From positions 1-40,500 of the forward strand of contig JAZSOT010000063.1 of the NCBI GenBank assembly GCA_045537065.1: DNA of 40,500 nucleotides. The letters run 5' to 3'. The position numbers and the translations under genes were made by a program. Shown here in pieces: positions 1-7,856 of the stretch; position 1 is the first letter of the stretch, and each line of letters opens with the position of its first letter. This DNA comes from RGIG8709 sp045537065. Lineage in GTDB: Bacteria > Bacillota > Clostridia > Monoglobales > Monoglobaceae. The notes below the pieces were generated by a model, which saw nothing but the letters and a program-made list of their open reading frames with translations, was not told where the DNA came from and did not search any database.

Positions 1-42
1 ATTTCTTGTCTTCCTAAGACCGCTTGGCCTCCGACTTACTAA

Positions 43-78
43 GTGGGAGGGTTTTATACCCGAATGTACCACAGGAGG
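43..78 (+). promoter_or_regulatory. Ribosomal protein L1 autoregulatory leader (candidate) and rplA ribosome binding site
   Basis: The segment before rplA folds into a short hairpin. GTGG (43-46) pairs with CCAC (69-72), and GGG (49-51) pairs with CCC (59-61). The two stems are separated by an asymmetric internal loop, GA on one side and GAATGTA on the other. This resembles the L1-binding site on 23S rRNA that L1 leaders are known to imitate. The AGGAGG ribosome binding site (73-78) directly abuts the stem, so L1 bound here could block translation of rplA. The fold is seen in the sequence; the regulatory role is inferred from the known L1 leader family. Confidence 0.6.
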
Positions 79-86
79 TAAATTAA

Positions 87-782
87 ATGAAACACGGTAA
101 AAAATATATTGATAGCGCTAAAACTATTGAAAGCGCAAAACTTTATGATGTAGACGAAGCGTTCGGTCTTGTTATCGACACCGCTAAGGCTAAGTTTGAT
201 GAAACTGTAGAACTTCACGTTCGTTTAGGCGTTGATCCCAAACAAGCAGATCAACAAGTAAGAGGCGTTATCGTTCTTCCCAACGGAACTGGTAAAAACG
301 TTAGAGTTTTAGTTTTCGCAAAAGAAGCAAAAGCTGATGAAGCAAGAGCTGCAGGTGCAGACTTCGTTGGTGCTGAAGACTTAGTTCAGAAAATTCAGTC
401 TGAAAACTGGTTTGACTTTGATGTTGTTGTTGCAACTCCTGATATGATGGGTCTTGTAGGTAGAATAGGTAAAACTCTTGGTCCTAAGGGTCTTATGCCT
501 AACCCAAAAGCAGGAACAGTTACACCTGATGTTACCCGTGCGGTAGCTGAAATTAAATCAGGTAAAATTGAATACAGACTTGATAAAACAAATATTATTC
601 ACTGCCCAATCGGTAAAGCTTCTTTCGGTAAAGAAAAGCTTGCTGAAAACTTTAACGCTCTTATGGGTGCTATTATTAAAGCTAAACCGGCAGCTGCCAA
701 AGGTCAGTATTTAAAATCTGTTTCAGTGGCTTCTACAATGGGCCCTGGCATTAAGCTTAACACAAACAAACTTGAAGGTTAA
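87..782 (+). CDS. rplA: 50S ribosomal protein L1
   Basis: This encodes ribosomal protein L1 of 231 residues, the usual length. L1 binds the mobile L1 stalk of 23S rRNA, helps release deacylated tRNA from the E site, and represses its own mRNA. The conserved central segment GKTLGPKGLMPNPKAGTVT (about 129-147) is diagnostic. The start is fixed by AGGAGGT eight bases upstream of the ATG. Upstream sequence looks like the end of an rplK-rplA spacer, though rplK itself lies outside the window. rplJ and rplL follow on the same strand but have their own promoter and leader. Confidence 0.98.
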   Translation: MKHGKKYIDSAKTIESAKLYDVDEAFGLVIDTAKAKFDETVELHVRLGVDPKQADQQVRGVIVLPNGTGKNVRVLVFAKEAKADEARAAGADFVGAEDLVQKIQSENWFDFDVVVATPDMMGLVGRIGKTLGPKGLMPNPKAGTVTPDVTRAVAEIKSGKIEYRLDKTNIIHCPIGKASFGKEKLAENFNALMGAIIKAKPAAAKGQYLKSVSVASTMGPGIKLNTNKLEG

Positions 783-800
783 TAAATTTTAAGATTTTTA

Positions 801-829
801 TTGACATTTTGTTTGGTATGTGTTATACT
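801..829 (+). promoter_or_regulatory. SigA-type promoter for rplJ-rplL
   Basis: A perfect -35 box TTGACA (801-806) is separated by 17 bases from TATACT (824-829). The -10 box is preceded by TG, giving an extended -10. It lies just after rplA and gives rplJ-rplL independent transcription through the L10 leader. Confidence 0.85.
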
Positions 830-840
830 AGGCTATGTTA

Positions 841-965
841 TTTGAATATTCCGCAGACAGCAGGTGGATTTTTCCTTAAATTCCTGCCGAGGAGATTTTT
901 TAAAATAGTATTTTTATAGTTTATTTACTATGGTTTAAATCCCTCGCGTTCTGCGTGGGATTTAT
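841..965 (+). promoter_or_regulatory. L10 leader (rplJL autoregulatory leader) with attenuator hairpin
   Basis: The transcript between the promoter and rplJ contains the L10-leader signature: GCAGACAGCAGGTG (853-866) and, after a short loop, CCTGCCGAGGAG (883-894). In Firmicutes this structure binds the L10(L12)4 complex. It is followed by a hairpin, AAATCCC (937-943) pairing with GGGATTT (957-963), running into a T-rich tract. That hairpin would act as a transcription attenuator just before the rplJ ribosome binding site. The motif and hairpin are visible; attenuation on L10 excess is inferred from the family. Confidence 0.85.
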
Positions 966-989
966 TTTTTGAAAGGAGGAAACTCAAAA

Positions 990-1496
990 ATGCCAAGTGA
1001 GAAAATATTAAACGAGAAGAAAGCTGTTGTCAGCGCTTTAGTTGAAAGATTAAAGGGTGCTCAGGCAGGTGTTATTGCCGACTACAGAGGTCTTACCGTT
1101 GCTCAGGATACCGAGCTTCGTAAAAAGCTCAGAGAAGCAGGCGTTGAATATTCAATTGTTAAAAACACATTGACACGCTTTGCTGCTAATGAAGTTGGAC
1201 TAGAAGGTCTTGATCCTATTCTTCATGGACCAACTGCTCTTGCTACAAGCACAACTGATGTTGTTGCTCCTGCAAAAGTTTTAGTTGAATTTGCAAAAAA
1301 TAATGAACAGCTTGAAATCAAAGCTGGTTTCGTTGACGGAAAGGTTATTGACGCAAACGAAGTTAAGGTTTACGCAAGTATTCCTTCAAAAGAAGTTCTT
1401 ATTTCCAAAATGCTTGGAAGCTTGCAGGCTCCTATCGGAAGTCTTGTTAGAACTTTGGATGCTGTTGCTAAAAGAGAAGACGCTGCAGCTGAATAA
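990..1496 (+). CDS. rplJ: 50S ribosomal protein L10
   Basis: This is ribosomal protein L10, 168 residues from the ATG at 990. It anchors L7/L12 dimers to the GTPase-associated centre of the large subunit. The N-terminal block (VEEL-type helix, then IADYRGLTVAQDTELRKKLR at about 31-50) is the 23S-binding domain, and the C-terminal helix carries the L7/L12 contacts. An in-frame TTG lies upstream at 969, but the AAAGGAGG at 972-979 sits between it and the ATG at 990 and so selects the latter. It is transcribed with rplL and controlled by the L10 leader. Confidence 0.97.
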   Translation: MPSEKILNEKKAVVSALVERLKGAQAGVIADYRGLTVAQDTELRKKLREAGVEYSIVKNTLTRFAANEVGLEGLDPILHGPTALATSTTDVVAPAKVLVEFAKNNEQLEIKAGFVDGKVIDANEVKVYASIPSKEVLISKMLGSLQAPIGSLVRTLDAVAKREDAAAE

Positions 1497-1552
1497 TTAT
1501 TAAATAATAATTAAGTTAAATTATAAAATTTTATTTTATGGAGGATAAAAAA

Positions 1553-1927
1553 ATGGCTGATATAGCAAAATTAGTTGAAGAAATCAAAACACTTACATTA
1601 TTAGAAGTTAACGACTTAGTTAAAGCTTTAGAGGAAGAATTTGGCGTTAGTGCTGCTGCTCCTGTTATGGTTGCTGGCGGTGCTGCTGCTGGTGCTGCTG
1701 ATGGCGGTGCAGAAAAAACAGAATTTGATGTTGTTCTAGCTGACGCTGGTGCAAACAAAATCAAAGTTATCAAAGTTGTTAGAGAAATCACAGGTCTTGG
1801 TCTTGCTGAAGCAAAGGCTGCTGTTGATGGCGCTCCTAAGACTCTTAAAGAAGCAGTTTCTAAGGACGATGCTGAAAAATTCAAGGCTCAGCTTGAAGAA
1901 GTTGGCGCAACTGTTGAACTTAAATAA
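1553..1927 (+). CDS. rplL: 50S ribosomal protein L7/L12
   Basis: This is the stalk protein L7/L12 of 124 residues. It has the usual N-terminal dimerisation domain, an Ala/Gly-rich hinge (about 37-55) and the C-terminal factor-binding domain with KIKVIKVVREITGLGLAEAK. The start is the ATG at 1553, eight bases after GGAGG (1540-1544). An in-frame ATG at 1538 overlaps that ribosome binding site and is rejected. A strong terminator follows. Confidence 0.98.
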   Translation: MADIAKLVEEIKTLTLLEVNDLVKALEEEFGVSAAAPVMVAGGAAAGAADGGAEKTEFDVVLADAGANKIKVIKVVREITGLGLAEAKAAVDGAPKTLKEAVSKDDAEKFKAQLEEVGATVELK

Positions 1928-1942
1928 TTATATTAAGTTAAT

Positions 1943-1976
1943 AAAAAACCCTGCCTTTCGGCAGGGTTTTTATTTT
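1943..1976. terminator. Bidirectional intrinsic terminator between rplL and the convergent lipoprotein gene
   Basis: AAAACCCTGCC (1945-1955) pairs with GGCAGGGTTTT (1960-1970) around a TTTC loop, with T-rich tracts on both strands. It ends rplJL on the plus strand and the gene at 1979-3547 on the minus strand. Confidence 0.9.
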
Positions 1977-1978
1977 GG

Positions 1979-3547
1979 TTATTTCCTTATATAAATCTTT
2001 TCTATATTATGGTATATGTCAGTTTTGGTGGGATAGAGCTTTCCTCCTATATTTTTGCTATATAGGAGAACCAAATCCTCAAATCCTATTCCATAGAACG
2101 GTTTTTTCTCATTAAGAATTTTTTCAAACTCCTCAAACTTTATGCTATAATCCTCTTCATCCGGTGCAAGCTGCAAGTTATACTGAGCATTATAAAGTTC
2201 TTCATCATCAACTTTAAGCATATTCCCGCTTGCAAACATAAAGGAATAATCAAGCTCAGGGGATATATCAACACTTCCTATAAACATATCAAAGGCTCCG
2301 CTTTCTATATTCTTAATATATGTTTCATAGGGGACTTTTTTCACTGCTACCTTCATACCAAATGCGGTTAAATCCTCTGCAATTTTTTTTGCAAACTGCT
2401 CTTTCAAATAACTTTCTTCATTTACCAGTATTTCAAACTTCAGGCTTAGATTTTTTTCCTTATTTCTATAACCTGTATTATCCGATTTCCAACCATTTTT
2501 CTCAAGCAAATTCCTTGCCTTGTTAAGGTCTTTTTTCTCTTCTTCTCTTTTAGCCGTCATAATCCAGCTATCCTTAAACGGCAATGATGATGGTGTTCCA
2601 AAATCCATAACGGAGCTTTTTAAAATCACCTCTCTGTCCAGAACAAAAGAAATCGCATCTCTTACCTCCTTACAGGAAAGAGCCATATCTTTATTGTTAT
2701 ATCCAAGAAAATCAAAATTGCCATATGCATAGGACATAAAATCTGCCGTGTTTGCATCAACAAATTTTCCCCAGTCCTCTTTTTCTGCAGGACACAGAGA
2801 AAGCTCTCCTAAAGAGAATGCATACATTGCCGAGTCCTTATCAGGAAGAAGCTTAACCTTTATATAATCAAGATAGACCTCTCCGCCCCACCATTTTTCA
2901 TTTCTTTTAAGTCGATAAATATTTCCTTCGTTTCTGTTCTCAAAAACAAAGCCTCCCGTTCCGTCAGGCTTAAAATTTTCTTTATCTAGTGGTGTTTCCT
3001 GATACTTTATTACAGGAAATTCCAGAAGTGCAGGAAATCTTGAAAGGGGTTTTTGAAGAACAAACTCCACCTGATATTTTGAAATTTCCTTTACTTCCTT
3101 GATTTTTTCTATATTATAATAATAGGCGCTTTGAGGGTTTTCTCTTATTGTGTTAACTGAATACACAACATCTTTTGCAGAAAATTCTTCCCCGCTATGG
3201 AAACGCACGTTCTTTTTAAGCTCAACAACATATCGTCTGTTTCCGTCATAGCTTGTCCACCCGCTTGCAAGAGACGGGTTTATATTCATATTCTTATCAA
3301 CCGAAAAAAGTCCGTCATAAACAATATTCAGCATACGAATATTGGCTTTGTTGGTTGATAAAAGAGGACACAAGCTATCGGGTTTAAAAGAATAAATCGT
3401 TATAAATCCACCCTTTTCGTGTTTCTCTTCATCCTCTGTTATAACAGTTTCATCAATATTTAAATCATCCCCGCCCTTTTTGTCTCCGCAACCGAATAAA
3501 GTTATGGTTAAACAAAAAGCAAGCAATAAAGCAAGTTTTTTCATCAT
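1979..3547 (-). CDS. ABC transporter substrate-binding lipoprotein, peptide-binding (SBP_bac_5) family
   Basis: This 522-residue lipoprotein resembles the oligopeptide/dipeptide-binding family. It has a signal peptide with the lipobox LFGC, so Cys20 would carry the lipid. Family motifs include the segment around SLASGWTSYDGNRRYVVELK and LKKNVRFHSGEEFSAKDVVYS (about 95-130), and the DREVILKSS block. It would capture peptides or a similar solute outside the membrane. No permease or ATPase genes lie next to it, so it is either an orphan component or works with a transporter encoded elsewhere. It starts at ATG 3547, six bases after AAAGG, and is only 12 bases downstream of pgeF on the same strand. 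Confidence 0.85.
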   Translation of the reverse strand: MMKKLALLLAFCLTITLFGCGDKKGGDDLNIDETVITEDEEKHEKGGFITIYSFKPDSLCPLLSTNKANIRMLNIVYDGLFSVDKNMNINPSLASGWTSYDGNRRYVVELKKNVRFHSGEEFSAKDVVYSVNTIRENPQSAYYYNIEKIKEVKEISKYQVEFVLQKPLSRFPALLEFPVIKYQETPLDKENFKPDGTGGFVFENRNEGNIYRLKRNEKWWGGEVYLDYIKVKLLPDKDSAMYAFSLGELSLCPAEKEDWGKFVDANTADFMSYAYGNFDFLGYNNKDMALSCKEVRDAISFVLDREVILKSSVMDFGTPSSLPFKDSWIMTAKREEEKKDLNKARNLLEKNGWKSDNTGYRNKEKNLSLKFEILVNEESYLKEQFAKKIAEDLTAFGMKVAVKKVPYETYIKNIESGAFDMFIGSVDISPELDYSFMFASGNMLKVDDEELYNAQYNLQLAPDEEDYSIKFEEFEKILNEKKPFYGIGFEDLVLLYSKNIGGKLYPTKTDIYHNIEKIYIRK

Positions 3548-3559
3548 ATATTACCTTTC

Positions 3560-4345
3560 TTAAAGGGAAATAAAAGCACCCATTCTGCCCGTTCTTTCCT
3601 TTTGGCTTCTGTAGGAATAAAACACATCATTTTCGCAAACCGTGCATCTTTCTGCAAAATGAATATTTTCTTTTTTTATCCCGGCATCACATAAATTATC
3701 TTTTAACATTCGGGGTAAATCCACAAGGTATTTTTCTTCCCCTTTTGCACTTACATACTTTTTATCAAACAGAGATGCTACGTCCCATTTCGTTTCAAAA
3801 CAGCAAGGACCTATTCCTGCCCCCACTGCAACAATAATATTTTCTTCCTTGCATCCGAAATTTTCTGTCATTATCTTAATAGCTTCTTCAGAGATATTAA
3901 GATAAGTTCCCCTCCATCCTGAATGGACTGCAGCAACCGCCTTTTTTTCTTTATCAGCAAAAAGCAGAGGATAACAGTCTGCCGAAAAAACCACAAGAGG
4001 AATATCTGCATCCCCTGTTACAAGTCCGTCCGTCTCTTCTATATCACTTGGAGCAGAAACACCTTTCCCTTTATCCTCTTTTGTTATAATACGAATATTT
4101 TTTGTGTGCTCCTGCTTTGACGATACTATATTTTCATAATTAAATCCGAAATCTGATGCTACAAGCTTATAATTTTCTATTACATTATCTCTATTATCAG
4201 GAACACGAAAGCCAAGGTTAAGCCCCTCTATTTTCCCGTTGCTTACTCCGCCACATTTTGTTGTGAAGCAATTCTTAATGCCAAGGTCTTTTATTTCACT
4301 GCATACAAAATATCTTCTGTTATGGCAAAAAACCTCATTAAGCAT
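3560..4345 (-). CDS. pgeF: Peptidoglycan editing factor PgeF / laccase-domain purine nucleoside phosphorylase (YlmD family)
   Basis: This 261-residue protein is of the YfiH/YlmD/LACC1 family, originally called polyphenol oxidase. Bacterial members have been linked to purine nucleoside processing and to correcting mis-incorporated residues in peptidoglycan precursors. The metal/active-site triad is visible: His80 in KQEH, Cys124 in SADC (121-124) and His141 in HSGWRG (141-146), followed by GAGIGPCCFE. The gene overlaps the end of ymdB by eight bases, indicating translational coupling. Confidence 0.9.
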   Translation of the reverse strand: MLNEVFCHNRRYFVCSEIKDLGIKNCFTTKCGGVSNGKIEGLNLGFRVPDNRDNVIENYKLVASDFGFNYENIVSSKQEHTKNIRIITKEDKGKGVSAPSDIEETDGLVTGDADIPLVVFSADCYPLLFADKEKKAVAAVHSGWRGTYLNISEEAIKIMTENFGCKEENIIVAVGAGIGPCCFETKWDVASLFDKKYVSAKGEEKYLVDLPRMLKDNLCDAGIKKENIHFAERCTVCENDVFYSYRSQKERTGRMGAFISL

Positions 4346-5129
4346 TTATATTTCTCCCATCAAGATAAATTCGCTCTAAACTGTTTATTTTCCCTGTTTT
4401 GTGGTCTATATCAAATACAGCCCCTGAAAACCACACATCTCCCTCCGCTTTATCAAAGCGAAATCTTTTTCTTGTGTAGTACATATCCATTATAATCTCT
4501 TTTTTAACTCCAAGAACAGAATCTCGGACTCCTGTCATTCCTAAATCAGTTATATATCCCGTTCCGTTTGGAAGCACCTGCAAATCCACCGTTTGAACAT
4601 GGGTGTGTGTTCCTGCAACTATATTAACCTTACCATCAAAATAATTTCCAAATGCAAGTTTTTCACTTGTTGCCTCTGCGTGAAAATCAACAACAAACAA
4701 ATCTGCCTTACCCTCTAAGTTTTTAAGAACCTTTTCAACGGCACGGAAAGGACAGTCTAGAGCATCCATATTTATTCTGCCCTGAGCATTGATAACCGCA
4801 ATTCTCGTATATCCCAAATCTTCAACAAAATATCCTTCTCCCTGAGTTTCGGGAGGATAGTTTACAGGACGGATAACCCTTTTGTTATCTTCAAGTAGGG
4901 CCTCTGCTTCCCTGTTTGCAAAAGTGTGGTTTCCCATAGTTATAACATCTGCCCCTGAATCCAAAAGATTTTCTGCAATTTCCTTTGTTATTCCGTTTGT
5001 CTGTGCTGCATTTTCTCCGTTCACAACACAATAATCAATATTGTATTTCTTTTTTATTTTTCTTAAATTGTTATAAACAAACTCTCTGCCGCAGGATGCC
5101 ACAACATCCCCAACCATTAAAATTCTCAT
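4338..5129 (-). CDS. ymdB: YmdB-type metallophosphoesterase (2',3'-cyclic nucleotide phosphodiesterase family, TIGR00282)
   Basis: The 263-residue product starts with the metallophosphoesterase signature GDVVASCGRE (7-16). VNGENA, MGNHTF, DFHAEATSEK and GTHTHVQT follow; these are the metal-binding blocks of the YmdB family. B. subtilis YmdB hydrolyses 2',3'-cAMP and influences biofilm and motility decisions. The usual rny partner is not adjacent here. The ribosome binding site is AAAGGA before ATG 5129, and pgeF overlaps its 3' end. Confidence 0.92.
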   Translation of the reverse strand: MRILMVGDVVASCGREFVYNNLRKIKKKYNIDYCVVNGENAAQTNGITKEIAENLLDSGADVITMGNHTFANREAEALLEDNKRVIRPVNYPPETQGEGYFVEDLGYTRIAVINAQGRINMDALDCPFRAVEKVLKNLEGKADLFVVDFHAEATSEKLAFGNYFDGKVNIVAGTHTHVQTVDLQVLPNGTGYITDLGMTGVRDSVLGVKKEIIMDMYYTRKRFRFDKAEGDVWFSGAVFDIDHKTGKINSLERIYLDGRNINA

Positions 5130-5151
5130 AAACTGTCCTTTCTATATAACA

Positions 5152-5182
5152 AAAGGGTGTGCTTATTTTTGTCACACCCTTT
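5152..5182 (-). terminator. Hairpin terminator downstream of the glycosyltransferase gene
   Basis: AAAGGGTGTG (5152-5161) and CACACCCTTT (5173-5182) form a 10-bp stem. On the minus strand it is followed by a short, imperfect T tract (TTTTGTTAT), so termination may be partial and allow read-through into ymdB. Confidence 0.6.
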
Positions 5183-5191
5183 AAGACTCAC

Positions 5192-6439
5192 TTACATATC
5201 ATTTTTGTCAGATGAATGAGGAGTATGGAACCACTCACCATCATTTTTCTTAAAAAGGCTTGAAATTCCAATAGGAATCCAGCTAATAAGATAAAATATA
5301 AACCCAAAAATATTTTTGAAAATCTCTTTTGTAAGCTTACCGTCTTTATAAAGAGCATATAAAGCCATACCAAGATTTGCAAAAACATACCCCTTAAGCA
5401 ATGCATAATTTATAGGCTGAGTCCAGAAACTACATAAAACTAAGCTGAGTTCAGGCTTTATTCTGCCTATAATCGTTAAAATATAGATAAAGCACATAAC
5501 ACCTATACATGCAGGGTACAAAGAATCTCCTAGTAAATTCATAACCATATGAAATGGCTTTGGGTTCCTCTCCTTAACCGATTTTTTTAAAAGAGGCTTT
5601 ATATATTTTCCAAAGGCATCATTAATACCCTGTGCCCATCTCATTCTCTGGTTCCACGAAGTTTCAATACCCAAAGGCTTTTCGTCATACACCACAGCAT
5701 TATGCTCCCAGGCAACGGGAATATCCTCCATTGCAAGCTTTAAGGTAAACTCTGTATCTTCGGCGAGACATGTTGCTCCCCAGCCAAACCTTTTTATAAG
5801 CTCTAAATCAATGGCAAGCCCTGTTCCGCCAAGGCGGGCGCCAAAACCTATATTATCTCTTGATAGCTGAGAGAGACGGTTGCTAAGCCAATACCAAAGA
5901 GAATAGGAAAACGTGAGCCAGGAATCATAAGGATTCTTACTGTCAAGATAACCCTGAACCGCTCTTGCACCTGTGTTTATCTTATTATTTATATGATATA
6001 AAAAATCCTTATCCACTATGTTATCAGCATCAAAAACCGACACATATTCAAAGCCTTCATCAATTTTAAAAATATAATCAAAGGCATATTCAAGGGCATA
6101 GCCTTTCCCTTTTTTATCCATATCGCATCTTTCAATAACTCTCACACCAAAGCTTTTTGCAATTTCAGCTGTTTTGTCGGTGCAGTTATCAGCAATAACA
6201 AAAACATTGTATAAATTCTTGGGATAATTAAGCTCTTCAAGACTTTTTAATATTCCTGAAATAACCTTTTCTTCATTATGAGCGGCAACTAAAACCGCAA
6301 ATTTATTAAATTTATTCTGCCTTATTTCTTTTTTCGGTGTCAAAAACGAAAACAGAGAAATACCAAAATAATATATGCCAACAAATAAAAATGCCAGTTC
6401 AATAAAATATATTATGTATTCAATTCCTGTTTTATCCAT
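5192..6439 (-). CDS. Membrane glycosyltransferase, GT2 family (cellulose synthase/PNAG synthase-like)
   Basis: This 415-residue processive-type GT2 enzyme uses a nucleotide sugar to extend a polysaccharide at the membrane. A transmembrane helix (about 8-30) is followed by the catalytic domain: VAAHNEE, then VFDADNIVD (DxD, about 137-145), then CLAEDTEF (catalytic ED), then the WNQRMRWAQG motif (QxxRW, about 262-271). Three or more C-terminal membrane spans follow (for example about 310-333 and 375-400). No partner exporter or deacetylase genes are nearby, so the polymer cannot be named. The start is set by AAAGGAGGTG seven bases before ATG 6439. Confidence 0.88.
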   Translation of the reverse strand: MDKTGIEYIIYFIELAFLFVGIYYFGISLFSFLTPKKEIRQNKFNKFAVLVAAHNEEKVISGILKSLEELNYPKNLYNVFVIADNCTDKTAEIAKSFGVRVIERCDMDKKGKGYALEYAFDYIFKIDEGFEYVSVFDADNIVDKDFLYHINNKINTGARAVQGYLDSKNPYDSWLTFSYSLWYWLSNRLSQLSRDNIGFGARLGGTGLAIDLELIKRFGWGATCLAEDTEFTLKLAMEDIPVAWEHNAVVYDEKPLGIETSWNQRMRWAQGINDAFGKYIKPLLKKSVKERNPKPFHMVMNLLGDSLYPACIGVMCFIYILTIIGRIKPELSLVLCSFWTQPINYALLKGYVFANLGMALYALYKDGKLTKEIFKNIFGFIFYLISWIPIGISSLFKKNDGEWFHTPHSSDKNDM

Positions 6440-6477
6440 TTTGACACCTCCTTTTAATTCATCTTACCCAAAGACAT

Positions 6478-6506
6478 ATTATACCACCATATGCCATACT
6501 TTTCAA
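6478..6506 (-). promoter_or_regulatory. SigA-type promoter for the GT2 gene
   Basis: Read on the minus strand, TTGAAA (6506-6501) and TATAAT (6483-6478) are separated by exactly 17 bases. They lie about 40 bases upstream of the glycosyltransferase start. Confidence 0.8.
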
Positions 6507-6551
6507 GTCCTTTTTATATTTTATGCAATACAAAATTTTTTATTTATACAA

Positions 6552-6579
6552 AAAATAAGACGGGTCACCGTCTTATTTT
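6552..6579 (-). terminator. Intrinsic terminator after icd
   Basis: AAAATAAGACGG (6552-6563) pairs with CCGTCTTATTTT (6568-6579), a 12-bp stem with a four-base loop. It is followed by a T-rich tract on the minus strand, directly behind the icd stop. Confidence 0.88.
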
Positions 6580-6589
6580 AAAAGTTTCT

Positions 6590-7798
6590 TTACATCATTT
6601 TTTTAAGTGTTTCGCCTACTTCCAAAAGGAACTCCTCTGTGTTCACCTTTTTCTTGTTCTCAAGGGTTGAAAGTAGTGCAAGGTCGCCAGTCATAATACC
6701 GCTTTCGATAGTTTCAATGGTAGCCTTTTCAAGCTTGTCTGCAAACGCAGAAAGCTCAGGAGTGCCATCAAGCTCTCCTCTTTTTCTGAGTGCACCTGTC
6801 CATGCAAATAGTGTTGCAACACTATTTGTTGAGGTTTCTTCACCTTTTAAGTGCTTATAATAATGGCGCTGAACTGTTCCGTGAGCCGCCTCATATTCAT
6901 AATATCCCTCAGGAGATACCAAAACCGAAGTCATCATTGCAAGACTTCCGTATGCAGTTGCAACCATATCACTCATAACGTCTCCGTCATAGTTTTTGCA
7001 TGCCCAGATATATCCGCCCTCTGAACGAATAACTCTTGCAACAGCATCATCTATCAAAGTGTAGAAATATTCAATTCCTGTCTCTTCAAATTTCTCTTTA
7101 TATTCATTTTCATAAACCTCTTCAAAAATATCCTTGAAGTGGTGGTCATATTTCTTTGAAATTGTGTCCTTTGACGCGAACCATATATCCTGTTTAAGCT
7201 CAAGCGCATAGTTAAAACAGCTTCTCGCAAAGCTTTTTATTGAATTATCTTTGTTATGTAAGCCCTGAATAATTCCGTCTGAATCAGAAAAATCGTAGAT
7301 AAGATTTTGCTCCTCTCCATTCTCGTCTTTAACTGTGAGATATGCTTTTGAGCCTTTTTTAACCTGCATTTCTGTGTTTTTATAAACATCACCGTAGGCA
7401 TGACGGGCAATTGTTATAGGCTTTGTCCAGGTTGGAATAAATGGAGTTATTCCCTTTACTATAATAGGAGTTCTGAAAACTGTTCCGTCAAGGATTGCTC
7501 TTATTGTTCCGTTTGGAGACTTCCACATACTCTTTAAGTTATATTCATCCATTCTTGCAACATTTGGAGTTATTGTTGCACATTTTACTGCAACACCGTA
7601 TTTCTTTGTTGCTTCTGCAGAATCAATGGTAACCTGATCGTCTGTTTCGTCTCTGTGCTTTAGTCCTAAATCATAATATTCTGTTTTTAAATCTACATAT
7701 GGAAGGATTAAAATATCTTTAATCATTTTCCATATAATTCTTGTCATTTCATCCCCGTCCATTTCAACTAAAGGGGTTTTCATTGCTATTTTTGCCAT
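6590..7798 (-). CDS. icd: Isocitrate dehydrogenase (NADP+), homodimeric eukaryote-type
   Basis: This 402-residue enzyme catalyses oxidative decarboxylation of isocitrate to 2-oxoglutarate. Its sequence belongs to the subfamily shared with eukaryotic NADP enzymes: PLVEMDGDEMTRIIW near the N terminus, the isocitrate-binding SPNGTIRAILDGTVFR (about 94-109), and YEYEAAHGTVQRHYYKHLKG near the C terminus. No citrate synthase or aconitase gene is adjacent, so it stands as a single transcription unit with its own promoter and terminator. It probably supplies 2-oxoglutarate for glutamate synthesis and NADPH. The ribosome binding site AAAAGGAGA precedes ATG 7798. Confidence 0.95.
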   Translation of the reverse strand: MAKIAMKTPLVEMDGDEMTRIIWKMIKDILILPYVDLKTEYYDLGLKHRDETDDQVTIDSAEATKKYGVAVKCATITPNVARMDEYNLKSMWKSPNGTIRAILDGTVFRTPIIVKGITPFIPTWTKPITIARHAYGDVYKNTEMQVKKGSKAYLTVKDENGEEQNLIYDFSDSDGIIQGLHNKDNSIKSFARSCFNYALELKQDIWFASKDTISKKYDHHFKDIFEEVYENEYKEKFEETGIEYFYTLIDDAVARVIRSEGGYIWACKNYDGDVMSDMVATAYGSLAMMTSVLVSPEGYYEYEAAHGTVQRHYYKHLKGEETSTNSVATLFAWTGALRKRGELDGTPELSAFADKLEKATIETIESGIMTGDLALLSTLENKKKVNTEEFLLEVGETLKKMM

Positions 7799-7827
7799 AT
7801 TTTAAGTCTCCTTTTTATCTTTATATC

Positions 7828-7856
7828 ATTATACCAAAAAATTTTTGATTTGTCTA
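7828..7856 (-). promoter_or_regulatory. SigA-type promoter for icd
   Basis: On the minus strand TAGACA (7856-7851), 17 bases, then TATAAT (7833-7828). The -35 box overlaps the feoB stop codon, so icd begins immediately after the long feo-containing operon. Confidence 0.75.

Noticed and set aside
1285..1994. Open frames overlapping rplJ and rplL on both strands
   Set aside because: They are shadows of highly expressed ribosomal genes, with no ribosome binding sites or recognisable protein features.
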